From contig NZ_VCHX02000118.1 of assembly GCF_005768555.2 (NCBI RefSeq), forward strand, positions 1 to 56,556: a stretch of 56,556 nt of DNA, written 5' to 3'. The DNA comes from Streptomyces sporangiiformans (GTDB taxonomy: Bacteria > Actinomycetota > Actinomycetes > Streptomycetales > Streptomycetaceae). The position numbers and the translations under genes were made by a program. Positions within the stretch are counted from its first letter, which is position 1. Every line of letters starts with the position of its first letter. The notes under the pieces are model-generated. The model searched no databases. It worked only from the letters and a program-made list of their open reading frames with translations, and had not been told where the DNA came from. Positions 8,051 to 17,722 of this stretch are shown piece after piece.

Positions 8051-8791
8051 GTGAAGCTCACTGTGCTCGGCGGCTCCGGCGCCTGGCCCACCGCCGCCCA
8101 CGCCTGCAGCGGCTACCTCGTCGAACAGTCCGGGTTCCGGCTGCTCGTCGACCCCGGGTACGCGACCTTTCCGCAGCTGCTCCACCACGTCACCGCCGAC
8201 GCGGTCGACGCCGTCCTGGTCACCCATGGGCACCCGGACCACTGCGCCGACCTCAACCCGCTGCTCCGAGCCCGGGCGCTCGCCGACAGCCCGCCACCCG
8301 CCATGCCCGTGTACGCGCCCGCCGGCGCCCTCGACGCCGTTCTGGCGCTCGACAGGCCGGGCATGCTCGCGCCCGCGTGCACACGCCGCGACTTCGCACC
8401 GGGCGACACCCTGACGGTCGGCCCGTTCACCATCGGTACGGCATCGCTCCCGCACCACGTCCCGAACGCGGGCCTGCGTCTGACCACGGCCGACGGTGTC
8501 CTGACGTACACCGGGGACACCGGCCCGAGTCCCGAGATCACACGCCTCGCCGAAGGCGCGGATGTCCTGCTCTCCGAGGCGACGTACCCCCACGAAGTCC
8601 CGGACGAGGACGCCCCGTACCTGCTGACCGCCGTTCTGGCCGGGCAGTACGCGGCACAGGCGGGCGTCGCCCGGCTGCTCCTGACCCACCTGTGGCCGGG
8701 GACGGACCCGGCGACCGCGGTGACGGCAGCCGCCGTGGTCTACGACGGCCCGGTCGACGTGGCGACGACCGGGCTCGTCGTGGAGATCTGA
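8051..8791 (+). CDS. Metallo-beta-lactamase-fold hydrolase
   Basis: A 246-aa cytosolic enzyme. It has the MBL signature VTHGHPDHCADL at 57-68 (H59, H61, D63, H64), further ligand candidates in LPHHVPN and YTGDTGPS, and the C-terminal LLLTHLWPGTDP His. The closing Ile-containing strand and overall length fit the RNase Z/AhlD-like stand-alone MBL group. Substrates of that group include phosphodiesters, and none can be assigned here. The start is the GTG at 8051, where the family sequence VKLTVLGGSGAWP begins; the open frame extends further upstream into the preceding gene. It is convergent with the next gene. Confidence 0.88.
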   Translation: MKLTVLGGSGAWPTAAHACSGYLVEQSGFRLLVDPGYATFPQLLHHVTADAVDAVLVTHGHPDHCADLNPLLRARALADSPPPAMPVYAPAGALDAVLALDRPGMLAPACTRRDFAPGDTLTVGPFTIGTASLPHHVPNAGLRLTTADGVLTYTGDTGPSPEITRLAEGADVLLSEATYPHEVPDEDAPYLLTAVLAGQYAAQAGVARLLLTHLWPGTDPATAVTAAAVVYDGPVDVATTGLVVEI

Positions 8792-8876
8792 CCGACCGCC
8801 CTCACCACGCGGACTGCCTGATCCAATCAGACCGAACCGAACCAAAACGAAACGGACCGAATCCGATCGAAACCAC

Positions 8877-11222
8877 CTAACTCGGGTTGGTCTCGATCAC
8901 ACCCGTGCGTTCGGAGCCCGACTTGCCGAGGAGCGCGGGGCGCAGCGCGTTGACCACGTCCTGCGGCGTGACCGCGGTCTTCCTTCCGGTACCCCTCGTG
9001 ATCGTCACGCCTTCGAACGTGGTGCCGTAGAGCTCCTTGAGCGCTTCGAGGTCGTACGTGTCCACGAGCTTGCCGTCGACGGCCTTCACGCCAAGGAACT
9101 TCCAGAGGGAGTTCTCCGGGCTGAAGCGGATCTCCGCGGTACCGGCCCTGACGGTGACGATGCCCGACATCGCCGGCTCCGCGAACTTCTTCATCATCGC
9201 GTCGACTTCGGCCTTCGAGATCGTCGGCTGCCGCGTGGTGGTGGGGACCTTCACGGGATTGGACTTCCCGGTCTCCACCTGCGTGCGGTACGCCTCCTCG
9301 ACGGCCTCCGTCGACTGCCCTATGGCGATGCCCTTGCCCGTCTTGCCGTACACGGCGACGGCCTTGCCCGACTCGAACTTGATCGTGCCCTCGGTCGCCG
9401 AGCCGGTGCCGCCCGCCTCGCGCTCCAGGGCAGCCCGCAACTTCTCCCCGTCGACGGGCATCACCGGGTCGATGACGCGCTTGTTGCCGAACAGCGAACC
9501 CACCACCGACACGGGGTTGTAGTCGGAGCCCGCGGCGGCGCGGACCGTGGCCTGGCTGTCGAACTGAAGGCCCGCCTGATCAGGCTTGAGCGAGACCGTG
9601 TCGCCGTCTACCGACAACTGGATCGCCTTGTTCATACGGTCACCGAAGGCGTCGTTGAGCTTCTTGACGGCGTCGTCGCGGGTGCCGCCGCCGATGTCGA
9701 CGCCGAGCACCGTGGTGCCCTTGGGCACGTCGGAGTGGTTCATCAGCAGCCCGGCGCCGTAGACGCCCCCGCCGAGGACCACCACGCCGACGCCCAGGAG
9801 CACCAGCTTGCTGCGCCCCTTCTTCTTCGGCTTGGCCGCGACAGGCGCGGCCGGCGAGACGGGTTCGGGCAGCTTCGGGGGCTGGTGCGGCAGCGGGCCG
9901 TCGGAAAGGGCGCCCGGCCCGAACGGCGAGTTCTGTGGGGACGGTACGACGGGGATGCCGCTGGTCAGAGTGTGTCCGGAGACGTTGTCACCGGGGCCGC
10001 CGCCGTAACCGGGCGGTTCGGGGGCGGGCTTCTGCGGGGTGAGGATGGCGGTGTCGTCGCTCATTCCGCCGCCGGGTCGACCGGGGCTCCCGGCCGGAGC
10101 ACCAGGGCTGCCCGGGACACCGGGGCCACCAGGCACACCGGGGCCGCCGGGGCCACCAGGGCCACCAGGACCATCCGGCCCACCCGGGCCCCCCAGACGA
10201 GCGGGACCCGCATACCCGTCGGGGTTCCCCGGACCGCCCGGACCGCCCGGACCTCCGGCACCGGCGGGCGGCGCGAGCGGCCCGTCTCCGGTGACCGGTC
10301 CGCCCGTCGGGCCCGAGGGCCCGCCCCGGCCGTTCTCGGGGACGTCGGAGAAATAGGGCAGGTCATCGCGCCGCGACGAGTCACCGCCGTCGCCCGCGCC
10401 CTTCGTCTTCGGCGGGTGCCCTCCCGTGCCGGTACCGAGCGGCCCCGCCGCCAGCGCACTGGACACGTCGAAGGAACCGGTGCCGCCGCCGTGCCCGGGC
10501 GCCACAGGACTCGTGCCGCCCGCGCCGGGCAGCCCGGCGCCGCTCGTGCCGTTCGCGCCTCCGGGCGGACCGCCGACGCCACCACCGGGCCGGGGCGCTC
10601 CACCGGACCCGCCGGCAGAACGCGGCCCCGGTACGGCGGGCCCGCTCGGCGCGCCCGCACCAGCACCAGCACCAGCACCAGCACCCTGCGTATCCGTGCC
10701 CGGCGTGCCCGAACCTCCGGGCAGCCCGGCCCCGTTGGTGCCGCCACCGCCCGAACCGCCCTTGGGGGCACCGGACTTGCGTGGCGCGAACCAGTCGCTC
10801 GTCTTCTCCTTCGCCTCCGCGGGAGCGGCGGGTCCGGAGGAAGGAGCAGGGATCGAGGCCGGGGCGGGGGCGGGGATCGAGGCCGGGTCCGAGGCCTTGG
10901 GCGCACCCGAGGCAGCACTCGGTCCCGGCTCCGCGGCGGCCGAGGCCGCCCCGTTCGTACCGCTGTCGGAGCTTTCCGCGTCCCCGACGGGTGTTCTCAC
11001 GACGACGGGCGGAATGGGCCGCGATCCAGGGATGTTGATCCGGATCCGCGTCGTCAGCGTGGTCTCGGTCTTGCGCTCCTCCGGCCGGTCACCAGCGGAA
11101 CGCCCCGCGTCGGCAGCGCCCTCGGAACCCGTGGGGGTTCCGTAGGGCGGCGTACCCGACGGGTATGCGGCTCCGCCGCGCCCGTTGGGCCCGGAGGACG
11201 AACTGTCAGTTTCACGACTCAA
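8877..11222 (-). CDS. Membrane protein with collagen-like region and YoaR/VanW-type PG-binding domain
   Basis: The product is 781 aa. The start is set at the TTG at 11222 because AGGAGA lies nine bases upstream. Residues 1-463 are low-complexity Gly/Pro/Ala/Ser-rich, with an X-P-G triplet tract at roughly 320-390 (GPGGPGGPGVPGGPGVPGSP) interpretable as collagen-like. A basic patch KPKKKGRSK (464-472) precedes one transmembrane helix at about 473-494. Residues 495-781 contain two related alpha/beta units (VLGVDIGGGTRDDAVKKL and later), as in YoaR-like PG-binding_4 domains found with VanW. Topology is probably type II, with the repeat region cytoplasmic unless the helix is reversed. It lies directly downstream of the DUF6113-like gene and is likely part of the mshB operon. 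The function is unknown. Confidence 0.78.
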   Translation of the reverse strand: MSRETDSSSSGPNGRGGAAYPSGTPPYGTPTGSEGAADAGRSAGDRPEERKTETTLTTRIRINIPGSRPIPPVVVRTPVGDAESSDSGTNGAASAAAEPGPSAASGAPKASDPASIPAPAPASIPAPSSGPAAPAEAKEKTSDWFAPRKSGAPKGGSGGGGTNGAGLPGGSGTPGTDTQGAGAGAGAGAGAPSGPAVPGPRSAGGSGGAPRPGGGVGGPPGGANGTSGAGLPGAGGTSPVAPGHGGGTGSFDVSSALAAGPLGTGTGGHPPKTKGAGDGGDSSRRDDLPYFSDVPENGRGGPSGPTGGPVTGDGPLAPPAGAGGPGGPGGPGNPDGYAGPARLGGPGGPDGPGGPGGPGGPGVPGGPGVPGSPGAPAGSPGRPGGGMSDDTAILTPQKPAPEPPGYGGGPGDNVSGHTLTSGIPVVPSPQNSPFGPGALSDGPLPHQPPKLPEPVSPAAPVAAKPKKKGRSKLVLLGVGVVVLGGGVYGAGLLMNHSDVPKGTTVLGVDIGGGTRDDAVKKLNDAFGDRMNKAIQLSVDGDTVSLKPDQAGLQFDSQATVRAAAGSDYNPVSVVGSLFGNKRVIDPVMPVDGEKLRAALEREAGGTGSATEGTIKFESGKAVAVYGKTGKGIAIGQSTEAVEEAYRTQVETGKSNPVKVPTTTRQPTISKAEVDAMMKKFAEPAMSGIVTVRAGTAEIRFSPENSLWKFLGVKAVDGKLVDTYDLEALKELYGTTFEGVTITRGTGRKTAVTPQDVVNALRPALLGKSGSERTGVIETNPS

Positions 11223-11270
11223 GGCAAGCTCTCCTGGTTGGCTCCGCCGCCCATAGACCTCATCGCTGGG

Positions 11271-11309
11271 GTCCCCCCTGCTCGGCGAAGCCGAGAGCTC
11301 GGGGGAGGC
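11271..11309. repeat. Dispersed imperfect palindrome, second copy
   Basis: GTCCCCCCTGCTCG is nearly complementary to CGAGAGCTCGGGGGAGGC across a short GCGAAGC loop. It shares its layout with the element at 929-965 and lies about 50 bases upstream of the collagen-like gene start, inside the gap from its upstream neighbour. Confidence 0.55.
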
Positions 11310-11412
11310 TCGGCGCGCGCACCACCATACTGGCCACTTCTGGCGCGTATCCCGCGACCGCTGAGGAAACCCACACCGGAACCGCACGCACGTTCTGCGG
11401 CGAAGTAGTACG

Positions 11413-12054
11413 TCACTTGCCAAGTCGGGCAGCGGGGCCGCCAGGTTGCCGCCCCGAGCCAAGCGTGGCGCACATCACAGCCACAGCCATGCCTCCGAGC
11501 AGGAAGAGATAGGAACCGGCTCCCACACCGAAGAGGAAGTCGCCTTCCGGACGACTCGCGGTGAGCAGGATGACCGCGATCACCCACCCGCCCGCGGGCG
11601 CGACCGCCCCGGCCCTGCTGCCCATCGCCCGCGCCCCGCCCAGGAAGAGCCCGGCAGCGCCGGCCAGCGCGAGGATCAACCCGCCCGGGAACCAGCCGGA
11701 TTGGACCAGCCCGCCCGCTCCCGCGACCACGGCGCCCAGGACGAAAAGGCCGAAGTAAGCGGCTGTCCGCGCGGACGACGGCAGCTTCGGCGGCTGGGCG
11801 AGCATGCTTCCGGCACCGGAGCTTCCCGCACCGGAGCCACCCACGCCGGAGCCTCCGACGCCGGGGCCTCGCCCACTGGAGCTTGCCGCCCCGGGCGTCT
11901 TAGCTCCGGCCCTGTTCGCACCAGACCGGTTCGCCCCCGCCTTGTTCGCCCCAGACCCGTTCGCACCGGACTTGTCCACGCCAGACCTGTCCACGCCAGA
12001 CCCCGCCTTGCCGGCCCCTGACCTGTTCGCCTTCGCCCTGTTCCGCGTACTCAT
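11413..12054 (-). CDS. DUF6113-like membrane protein with repetitive N-terminus
   Basis: The product is 213 aa. Residues 10-80 are built from five-residue units of the SGANR/AGANK type and then GGSGV/GSSGA units, probably disordered. Residues 95-200 carry about four hydrophobic segments (TAAYFGLFVLGAVVAGAGG, GGLILALAGAAGLFLGGA, GGWVIAVILLT, GAGSYLFLLGGMAVAVMC). They resemble the actinobacterial DUF6113 family, whose role is unknown. Its ATG shares one base with the mshB stop (TGATG at 12052-12056), so translation is coupled. The collagen-like gene follows downstream, and this gene's 3' end lies some 190 bases before that gene's start. Confidence 0.75.
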   Translation of the reverse strand: MSTRNRAKANRSGAGKAGSGVDRSGVDKSGANGSGANKAGANRSGANRAGAKTPGAASSSGRGPGVGGSGVGGSGAGSSGAGSMLAQPPKLPSSARTAAYFGLFVLGAVVAGAGGLVQSGWFPGGLILALAGAAGLFLGGARAMGSRAGAVAPAGGWVIAVILLTASRPEGDFLFGVGAGSYLFLLGGMAVAVMCATLGSGRQPGGPAARLGK

Positions 12055-12962
12055 CAGGCGCTCTCCTCGGAAATCCCCGCGAACAGGTCCGTCTCCCGCG
12101 GCCCGGCCGGCACCCCGGCACGCGCCCCCGCCCGCTCATCGCGCACCAACTCGTAGTACTCCACGACGAACAGCGGCTGAGCGAGTTCGTTGGAGAGCGC
12201 GAACCACGGCTCGGCGACCTCGATCTGTGTGGCGTGCGCCCGCATCGCGGCGGCCTTCGCGGCGGCGAAGGACGTACCGTCGATCTCCGTGGTGATCATG
12301 GAGTCGTCCACCACACCCGGTACGTCGTCGACGGCGGCGGAGGCGGGGAACGGCAGCTCGCCCAGCACGTCCCTCAGACGCGCGAAGCCCTTTTCGGCCA
12401 CGGAGCGCGGCACGCGGTTCCAGTAGATCTTGGTGATCGTCCACGGTGCGCCGAGGTCGGGGCGGACGTCCGGCCGGGCGGCCAGATCGGCGGCGCGCAT
12501 GGCGACCCGGTGGGCCTGGATGTGGTCCGGGTGGCCATAACCCCCGTCGGGGTCGTAGGTGACCAGAACCTGAGGACGTACCTCGCGGATCACCCGGACA
12601 AGATCCGCGGCGGCCTCGTCCACGTCCGCCTGCCAGAAGCAGCGTGGGTTGTCGTTGTCGGAGAGGCCCATCATCCCGGAGTCCTGATACCGGCCGGGAC
12701 CGCCGAGGAAACGGGCGTCACGCACGCCCAGCGCGTCCATCGCCCTGCCGAGCTCCACCTGGCGGTGGCCGCCGAGGGCCTCGCCCGTCAGGTGCGCGAG
12801 CTCGGACGGGATGACCTCGCCCTGCTCGCCCCGCGTGCAGGTCACCAGCGTGACATGGGCGCCCTCGGCCGCGTACCGGGCCATGGTCGCGCCGTTGTTG
12901 ATCGCCTCGTCGTCCGGGTGCGCGTGCACCAGGAGCAGACGACGGGCAGGGGGTTCCGTCAT
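12054..12962 (-). CDS. mshB: N-acetyl-1-D-myo-inositol-2-amino-2-deoxy-alpha-D-glucopyranoside deacetylase
   Basis: This 302-aa zinc LmbE-like deacetylase removes acetate from GlcNAc-Ins, the second step of mycothiol synthesis. The metal motif AHPDDE at 14-19 supplies H15 and D18, and [10 protein letters not shown] at 143-152 supplies H147, matching the ligands known for mycobacterial MshB. Length and the segment [10 protein letters not shown] agree with MshB rather than the related Mca, though the two families are close. The ATG at 12962 is preferred (GGTGGGG upstream) over a GTG at 12971. Mycothiol is the major thiol of actinobacteria, consistent with Streptomyces. It is coupled to the next gene through a TGATG overlap. 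Confidence 0.92.
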   Translation of the reverse strand: MTEPPARRLLLVHAHPDDEAINNGATMARYAAEGAHVTLVTCTRGEQGEVIPSELAHLTGEALGGHRQVELGRAMDALGVRDARFLGGPGRYQDSGMMGLSDNDNPRCFWQADVDEAAADLVRVIREVRPQVLVTYDPDGGYGHPDHIQAHRVAMRAADLAARPDVRPDLGAPWTITKIYWNRVPRSVAEKGFARLRDVLGELPFPASAAVDDVPGVVDDSMITTEIDGTSFAAAKAAAMRAHATQIEVAEPWFALSNELAQPLFVVEYYELVRDERAGARAGVPAGPRETDLFAGISEESA

Positions 12963-13040
12963 GGACCCCACCCTACGAGGCGCAGGCCGTACGAGCCCCG
13001 GGCCGCCCTACGGGAGCCCGGCGCCGCCCGCGAGCGCGGG

Positions 13041-13235
13041 TCAGAACTTTATGTCCCCGATCATGCCCGCGATGTTCGTCGTCAGCTCGTTGATCGTGGG
13101 CGCGATCGTCGAGCTGGCCAGGTAGAAGCCGAGCAGGACGCAGACGACCGCGTGACCGGCCTTCAGTCCTGATTTCTTGACCAGAATGAAGACGATGATC
13201 GCCAGCAGCACCACCGCCGAAATCGAGAGTGCCAC
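13041..13235 (-). CDS. Small two-helix membrane protein
   Basis: The 64-aa product starts at a GTG preceded by a strong GGAGGTGA. Residues 3-20 (LSISAVVLLAIIVFILVK) and about 27-47 (HAVVCVLLGFYLASSTIAP) are hydrophobic and separated by a short basic loop (KKSGLKAG). The C-terminus is polar. I recognise no domain. It stands 78 bases upstream of mshB on the same strand and may be the first gene of that operon. The high-quality ribosome-binding site and uniform codon bias argue that it is real. Confidence 0.75.
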   Translation of the reverse strand: MALSISAVVLLAIIVFILVKKSGLKAGHAVVCVLLGFYLASSTIAPTINELTTNIAGMIGDIKF

Positions 13236-13411
13236 GGCGGCTCACCTCCAAGGATCCCAGGGATGTGGGGGGCAGAGCAGGGACAATTGTTGATCCGTAC
13301 AGCAGCCAGCAGGTTCATACCCACGCGGCGCCATTGATCATAACTATCCATGGCTGCGCATCGATCGGCGCACGGCCGCACAAGGGGGCGCATGGCCAAT
13401 ATGGTCGGGGC

Positions 13412-15580
13412 ATGACGACCGAGCCTCTCTCCTTTCCGCGCCGGCAGGCGCGCACCCTGCGCTTCACGCTCGGTGCGCCCCGCGCGTTCACCGTGGCCCC
13501 CGACGGTTCCCGTGTCGTGTTCCTGCGGTCTCGCTCGGGTACGGACCGGGCGAATCTGCTGTGGGTCCTCGATGTGGCGGACGGCGACAGCCGGAGCGAG
13601 GCGGGGGTCCCTTCGGCCGAAGGGCGGGAGCGCGTGGCCGCGGACCCGCAGACGCTGCTCGAGGGGGCGTCCGAGCGGCTGTCGGCCCAGGAGCGGGCGC
13701 GCCGCGAGCGCAGCCGGGAGGGCGGCGCGGGCATCGTCGGCTATGCCACCGACAAGGCCGTGGAGTTGGCCTCCTTCGCCTTGTCGGGGCGGCTCTTCAC
13801 AGCAGAACTGCGGGCCGGCACGGCACGTGAACTGCCCGTTCCCGGACCGGTGCTGGACCCGCGCCCCTCCCCCGACGGACGGCTCGTCGCGTATGTCTCC
13901 GGGGGCGCCCTGCGGGTCGTCGGCGCCGAGGGCGAGGACGACCGGGCGCTCGCGGAGCCGGAGCCCTCGGCGGGTTCGGCGACGGTCACCTACGGGCTGG
14001 CCGAGTTCATCGCGGCCGAGGAGATGGGCCGTTCGCGCGGGTTCTGGTGGTCGCCGGACTCGGACCGGCTGCTGGTCGCGCGGGTCGACGACGCGCCCGT
14101 ACGCCGCTGGTGGATCGCCGATCCCGCGCGGCCGGAGCAGGCCCCGCAGCAGGTCGCGTACCCGGCGGCCGGTACCGGCAACGCGGAGGTACGTCTCTTC
14201 GTGGTCGGGCTCGACGGGGCGCGCACGGAGGTCGTCTGGGACCGGGCGCGCTATCCGTATCTGGCACGAGTGCACTGGTCAGCGGCCGGAGCACCGCTTC
14301 TGCTCGTGCAGGCGCGGGACCAGAAGAGCCAGCTCTACCTGGCCGTGGACGCCGACTCCGGGGCGACCCGGATGGTGCACGCGGACGAAGATCCACAATG
14401 GCTTGATCTTTTCCCCGGCGCACCGTGCTGGAGCCCGGGCGGACAGCTCGTGCGGATCGCCGACGAGGGCGGGGCGCGGGTCCTGGCGGTGGGTGAACGC
14501 CCCTTGACGGGACCGCAGTTGCATGTGCGCGCGGTGCTCGACGTGTCGGACGACGATGTGCTGGTGTCCGCGTCGGCGGGCGAGGCCGCGGCGGCCCCCG
14601 AGATCGGCGAGATCCACGTCTACCGCGTCAACGGCCTCGGCATGGAGCGGCTGTCGCAGGAGCCGGGCGTGCACTCGGCGGTCCGCTCGGGCAATGTGAC
14701 CGTGCTCGTCTCGTCGGTGCCCGACCGGCCCGGGGCACAGGTGCATGTGCTGCGCGAGGGAAAGCCGGCGGCAACCGTGGCCTCGTACGCCGACCGTCCT
14801 GGACTGCGCCCGCGCGTGAGCCTCACGGAGGCGGGTGAGCGCCGGGTGCCGTGCGCCGTCCTGCTCCCCACGGGCCACACCGACGGCCCGCTGCCGGTCC
14901 TGATGGATCCGTACGGTGGCCCGCACGCACAGCGCGTGCTGGCCGCGCACAACCCGCATCTCACCTCACAGTGGTTCGCCGACCAGGGCTTCGCGGTGAT
15001 CGTCGCGGACGGGCGCGGCACACCGGGCCGCTCCCCCGCCTGGGAGAAGGCGATCAAGGACGATCTGGCCGCTGTCGTCCTCGATGACCAGATCCACGCG
15101 CTCCGGGCGCTCGCCGAGCGCTTCCCGCTGGACCTGAGCCGGGTCGCCATCCGCGGCTGGTCGTTCGGCGGCTATCTCGCGGGGCTCGCGGTGCTGCGCC
15201 GCCCGGACGTCTTCCATGCGGGCATCGTGGGCGCGCCGGTCACCGACCAGCGGCTGTACGACACCCACTACACGGAGCGCTACCTGGGCGATCCGAACCG
15301 GCAGCCCGAGGTGTACGCCGAGAACTCGCTGATCGACGACAACGGTCTGGTGGACGCCGCCGAGCCGGCCCGTCCGATGATGGTCGTGCACGGCCTCGCC
15401 GACGACAACGTGGTGGTCGCGCACTCCCTGCGGCTGTCCTCCGCGCTGCTGGCCGCGGGCCGCCCGCACGAGGTGCTGCCGCTCTCCGGGGTCACCCACA
15501 TGACCCCGCAGGAACAGGTGGCCGAGAACCTGCTGCTGCTCCAGGTGGACTTCCTGAAGCGCTCGCTCGGCGTAGCGTAG
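13412..15580 (+). CDS. S9-family prolyl oligopeptidase (DPP IV-like)
   Basis: The product is 722 aa without a signal peptide, so probably cytosolic. Residues about 25-450 form a beta-propeller of the DPP IV N-terminal type (VAPDGSRVVFLRS, LDPRPSPDGRLVAYV, GFWWSPDSDRLL). The alpha/beta hydrolase domain follows, with the nucleophile S594 in GWSFGGYLAG, Asp at 674/675 in HGLADDNV and H696 in SGVTHMTP. Members cleave proline-containing oligopeptides, often removing N-terminal dipeptides. The ATG at 13412 is chosen over the longer open frame to 13229, which shows no protein-like N-terminus. Its position beside three peptide importers suggests a role in degrading imported peptides, which is an inference. 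Confidence 0.92.
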   Translation: MTTEPLSFPRRQARTLRFTLGAPRAFTVAPDGSRVVFLRSRSGTDRANLLWVLDVADGDSRSEAGVPSAEGRERVAADPQTLLEGASERLSAQERARRERSREGGAGIVGYATDKAVELASFALSGRLFTAELRAGTARELPVPGPVLDPRPSPDGRLVAYVSGGALRVVGAEGEDDRALAEPEPSAGSATVTYGLAEFIAAEEMGRSRGFWWSPDSDRLLVARVDDAPVRRWWIADPARPEQAPQQVAYPAAGTGNAEVRLFVVGLDGARTEVVWDRARYPYLARVHWSAAGAPLLLVQARDQKSQLYLAVDADSGATRMVHADEDPQWLDLFPGAPCWSPGGQLVRIADEGGARVLAVGERPLTGPQLHVRAVLDVSDDDVLVSASAGEAAAAPEIGEIHVYRVNGLGMERLSQEPGVHSAVRSGNVTVLVSSVPDRPGAQVHVLREGKPAATVASYADRPGLRPRVSLTEAGERRVPCAVLLPTGHTDGPLPVLMDPYGGPHAQRVLAAHNPHLTSQWFADQGFAVIVADGRGTPGRSPAWEKAIKDDLAAVVLDDQIHALRALAERFPLDLSRVAIRGWSFGGYLAGLAVLRRPDVFHAGIVGAPVTDQRLYDTHYTERYLGDPNRQPEVYAENSLIDDNGLVDAAEPARPMMVVHGLADDNVVVAHSLRLSSALLAAGRPHEVLPLSGVTHMTPQEQVAENLLLLQVDFLKRSLGVA

Positions 15581-15586
15581 TCAGGC

Positions 15587-15622
15587 AACCGGCCGGGGCG
15601 ACATGGCGCGCCCCGGCCGGTT
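15587..15622. terminator. Terminator between S9 peptidase and cassette III
   Basis: A perfect 14-bp stem (15587-15600 with 15609-15622, 8-nt loop) is followed by TTT on the plus strand. It sits seven bases after the peptidase stop and can also serve the convergent ATPase gene. Confidence 0.85.
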
Positions 15623-15729
15623 TACGGCACCCGCACGGCCGTACGTTGTTCAGCCTGACGCGTCCGTATATCGGTACCGCTTCAGCCAAGTTGCCTGCGT
15701 GTTAACGCAGTTGATAAGCATTTATCATG
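15623..15729. other. AT-richer spacer with small dyads downstream of cassette III
   Basis: No gene is visible in this short spacer. TGCGT-GTTA-ACGCA and GATAA-GCAT-TTATC form two short inverted repeats close to the end of the ATPase gene. They could add to termination on the minus strand. AT content here is clearly above the surroundings. Confidence 0.4.
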
Positions 15730-16741
15730 CTATGTCACGGACACGGCCTCGGCGAAGTGGCAGGCCGATGCGTGCACCGCGGGACCCGTGTCGTACCGGA
15801 ACCCGGCGGGCACCGCGAGCAGCGGCACCTCGAGCGCGCACCGTTCCCGGGCCTTCCAGCAGCGCGTGCGAAAGCGGCAGCCGGACGGGATGTTCGCCGG
15901 TGAGGGCACATCGCCGTGGAGGATGATCCGCTCCCGGTGCTCCCGTGCCTCCGGGTCCGGGACGGGCACCGCGGACAGCAGGGCCTGGGTATAGGGGTGG
16001 GTCGGGTGGTCGTAGATCTCGGCGTCCCTGCCGGTCTCCACGATCCGCCCGAGGTACATCACGCCGACCCGGTCGGAGATGTGCCGCACGATCGACAGAT
16101 CGTGCGCGATGAAGACGTACGACAGGTCGAAGTCGTCCTGGAGCCGGTCGAGCAGGTTGATCACCTGGGCCTGCACGGACACGTCGAGCGCCGAGACCGG
16201 CTCGTCGGCCACGATGATCTCGGGCCGGAGTGCCAACCCCCGTGCGATGCCGATGCGTTGGCGCTGGCCGCCGGAGAACTGGTGCGGATAGCGGTTGATG
16301 TACTCCGGGTTGAGCCCGACCACGTCCAGCAGCTCCTGGACCTTCTTGCGACGGTCGCCCTTCGGCGCGGCCTCGGGGTGGATCTCGTACGGCTCTCCGA
16401 TGATGTCGCCCACGGTCATGCGGGGGTTGAGGGAGGTGTACGGGTCCTGGAAGACCATCTGGATGTTGCGGCGTACGGCTTTCAGGGCGCGACCGGACAG
16501 CCGGGTGATGTCCTCGCCCTTGTACTTGATCGAACCCGCCGTCGGCCGCTCCAGGTTGACCAGCATCCTGGCGACCGTCGACTTGCCGCAGCCGGATTCG
16601 CCGACGATGCCAAGGGTCTCGCCCCGGCCTAGTGCGAAGTCCACGCCGTCGACGGCCCTGACCGCCCCGATCTGCTTCTTGAAGAGGACGCCCCGGGTGA
16701 GGGGGTAGTGCTTGACCAGGCCACTGGCCTCCAGAATCGCC

Positions 16742-16749
<8 letters not shown>
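15730..16749 (-). CDS. Peptide ABC importer ATPase, OppF/DppF type (cassette III)
   Basis: A 339-aa cytosolic nucleotide-binding subunit. Walker [10 protein letters not shown] lies near residues 50-58, the ABC signature [13 protein letters not shown] near 165, and Walker [13 protein letters not shown] near 190. The C-terminal oligopeptide/dipeptide domain has the cysteine-bearing [15 protein letters not shown], with the cysteines that can bind an Fe-S cluster or pair in Opp ATPases. It is last in the five-gene cassette and overlaps the upstream ATPase gene by 8 bp, indicating translational coupling. Confidence 0.93.
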
Positions 16750-17716
<967 letters not shown>

Positions 17717-17722
17717 GGCCGC

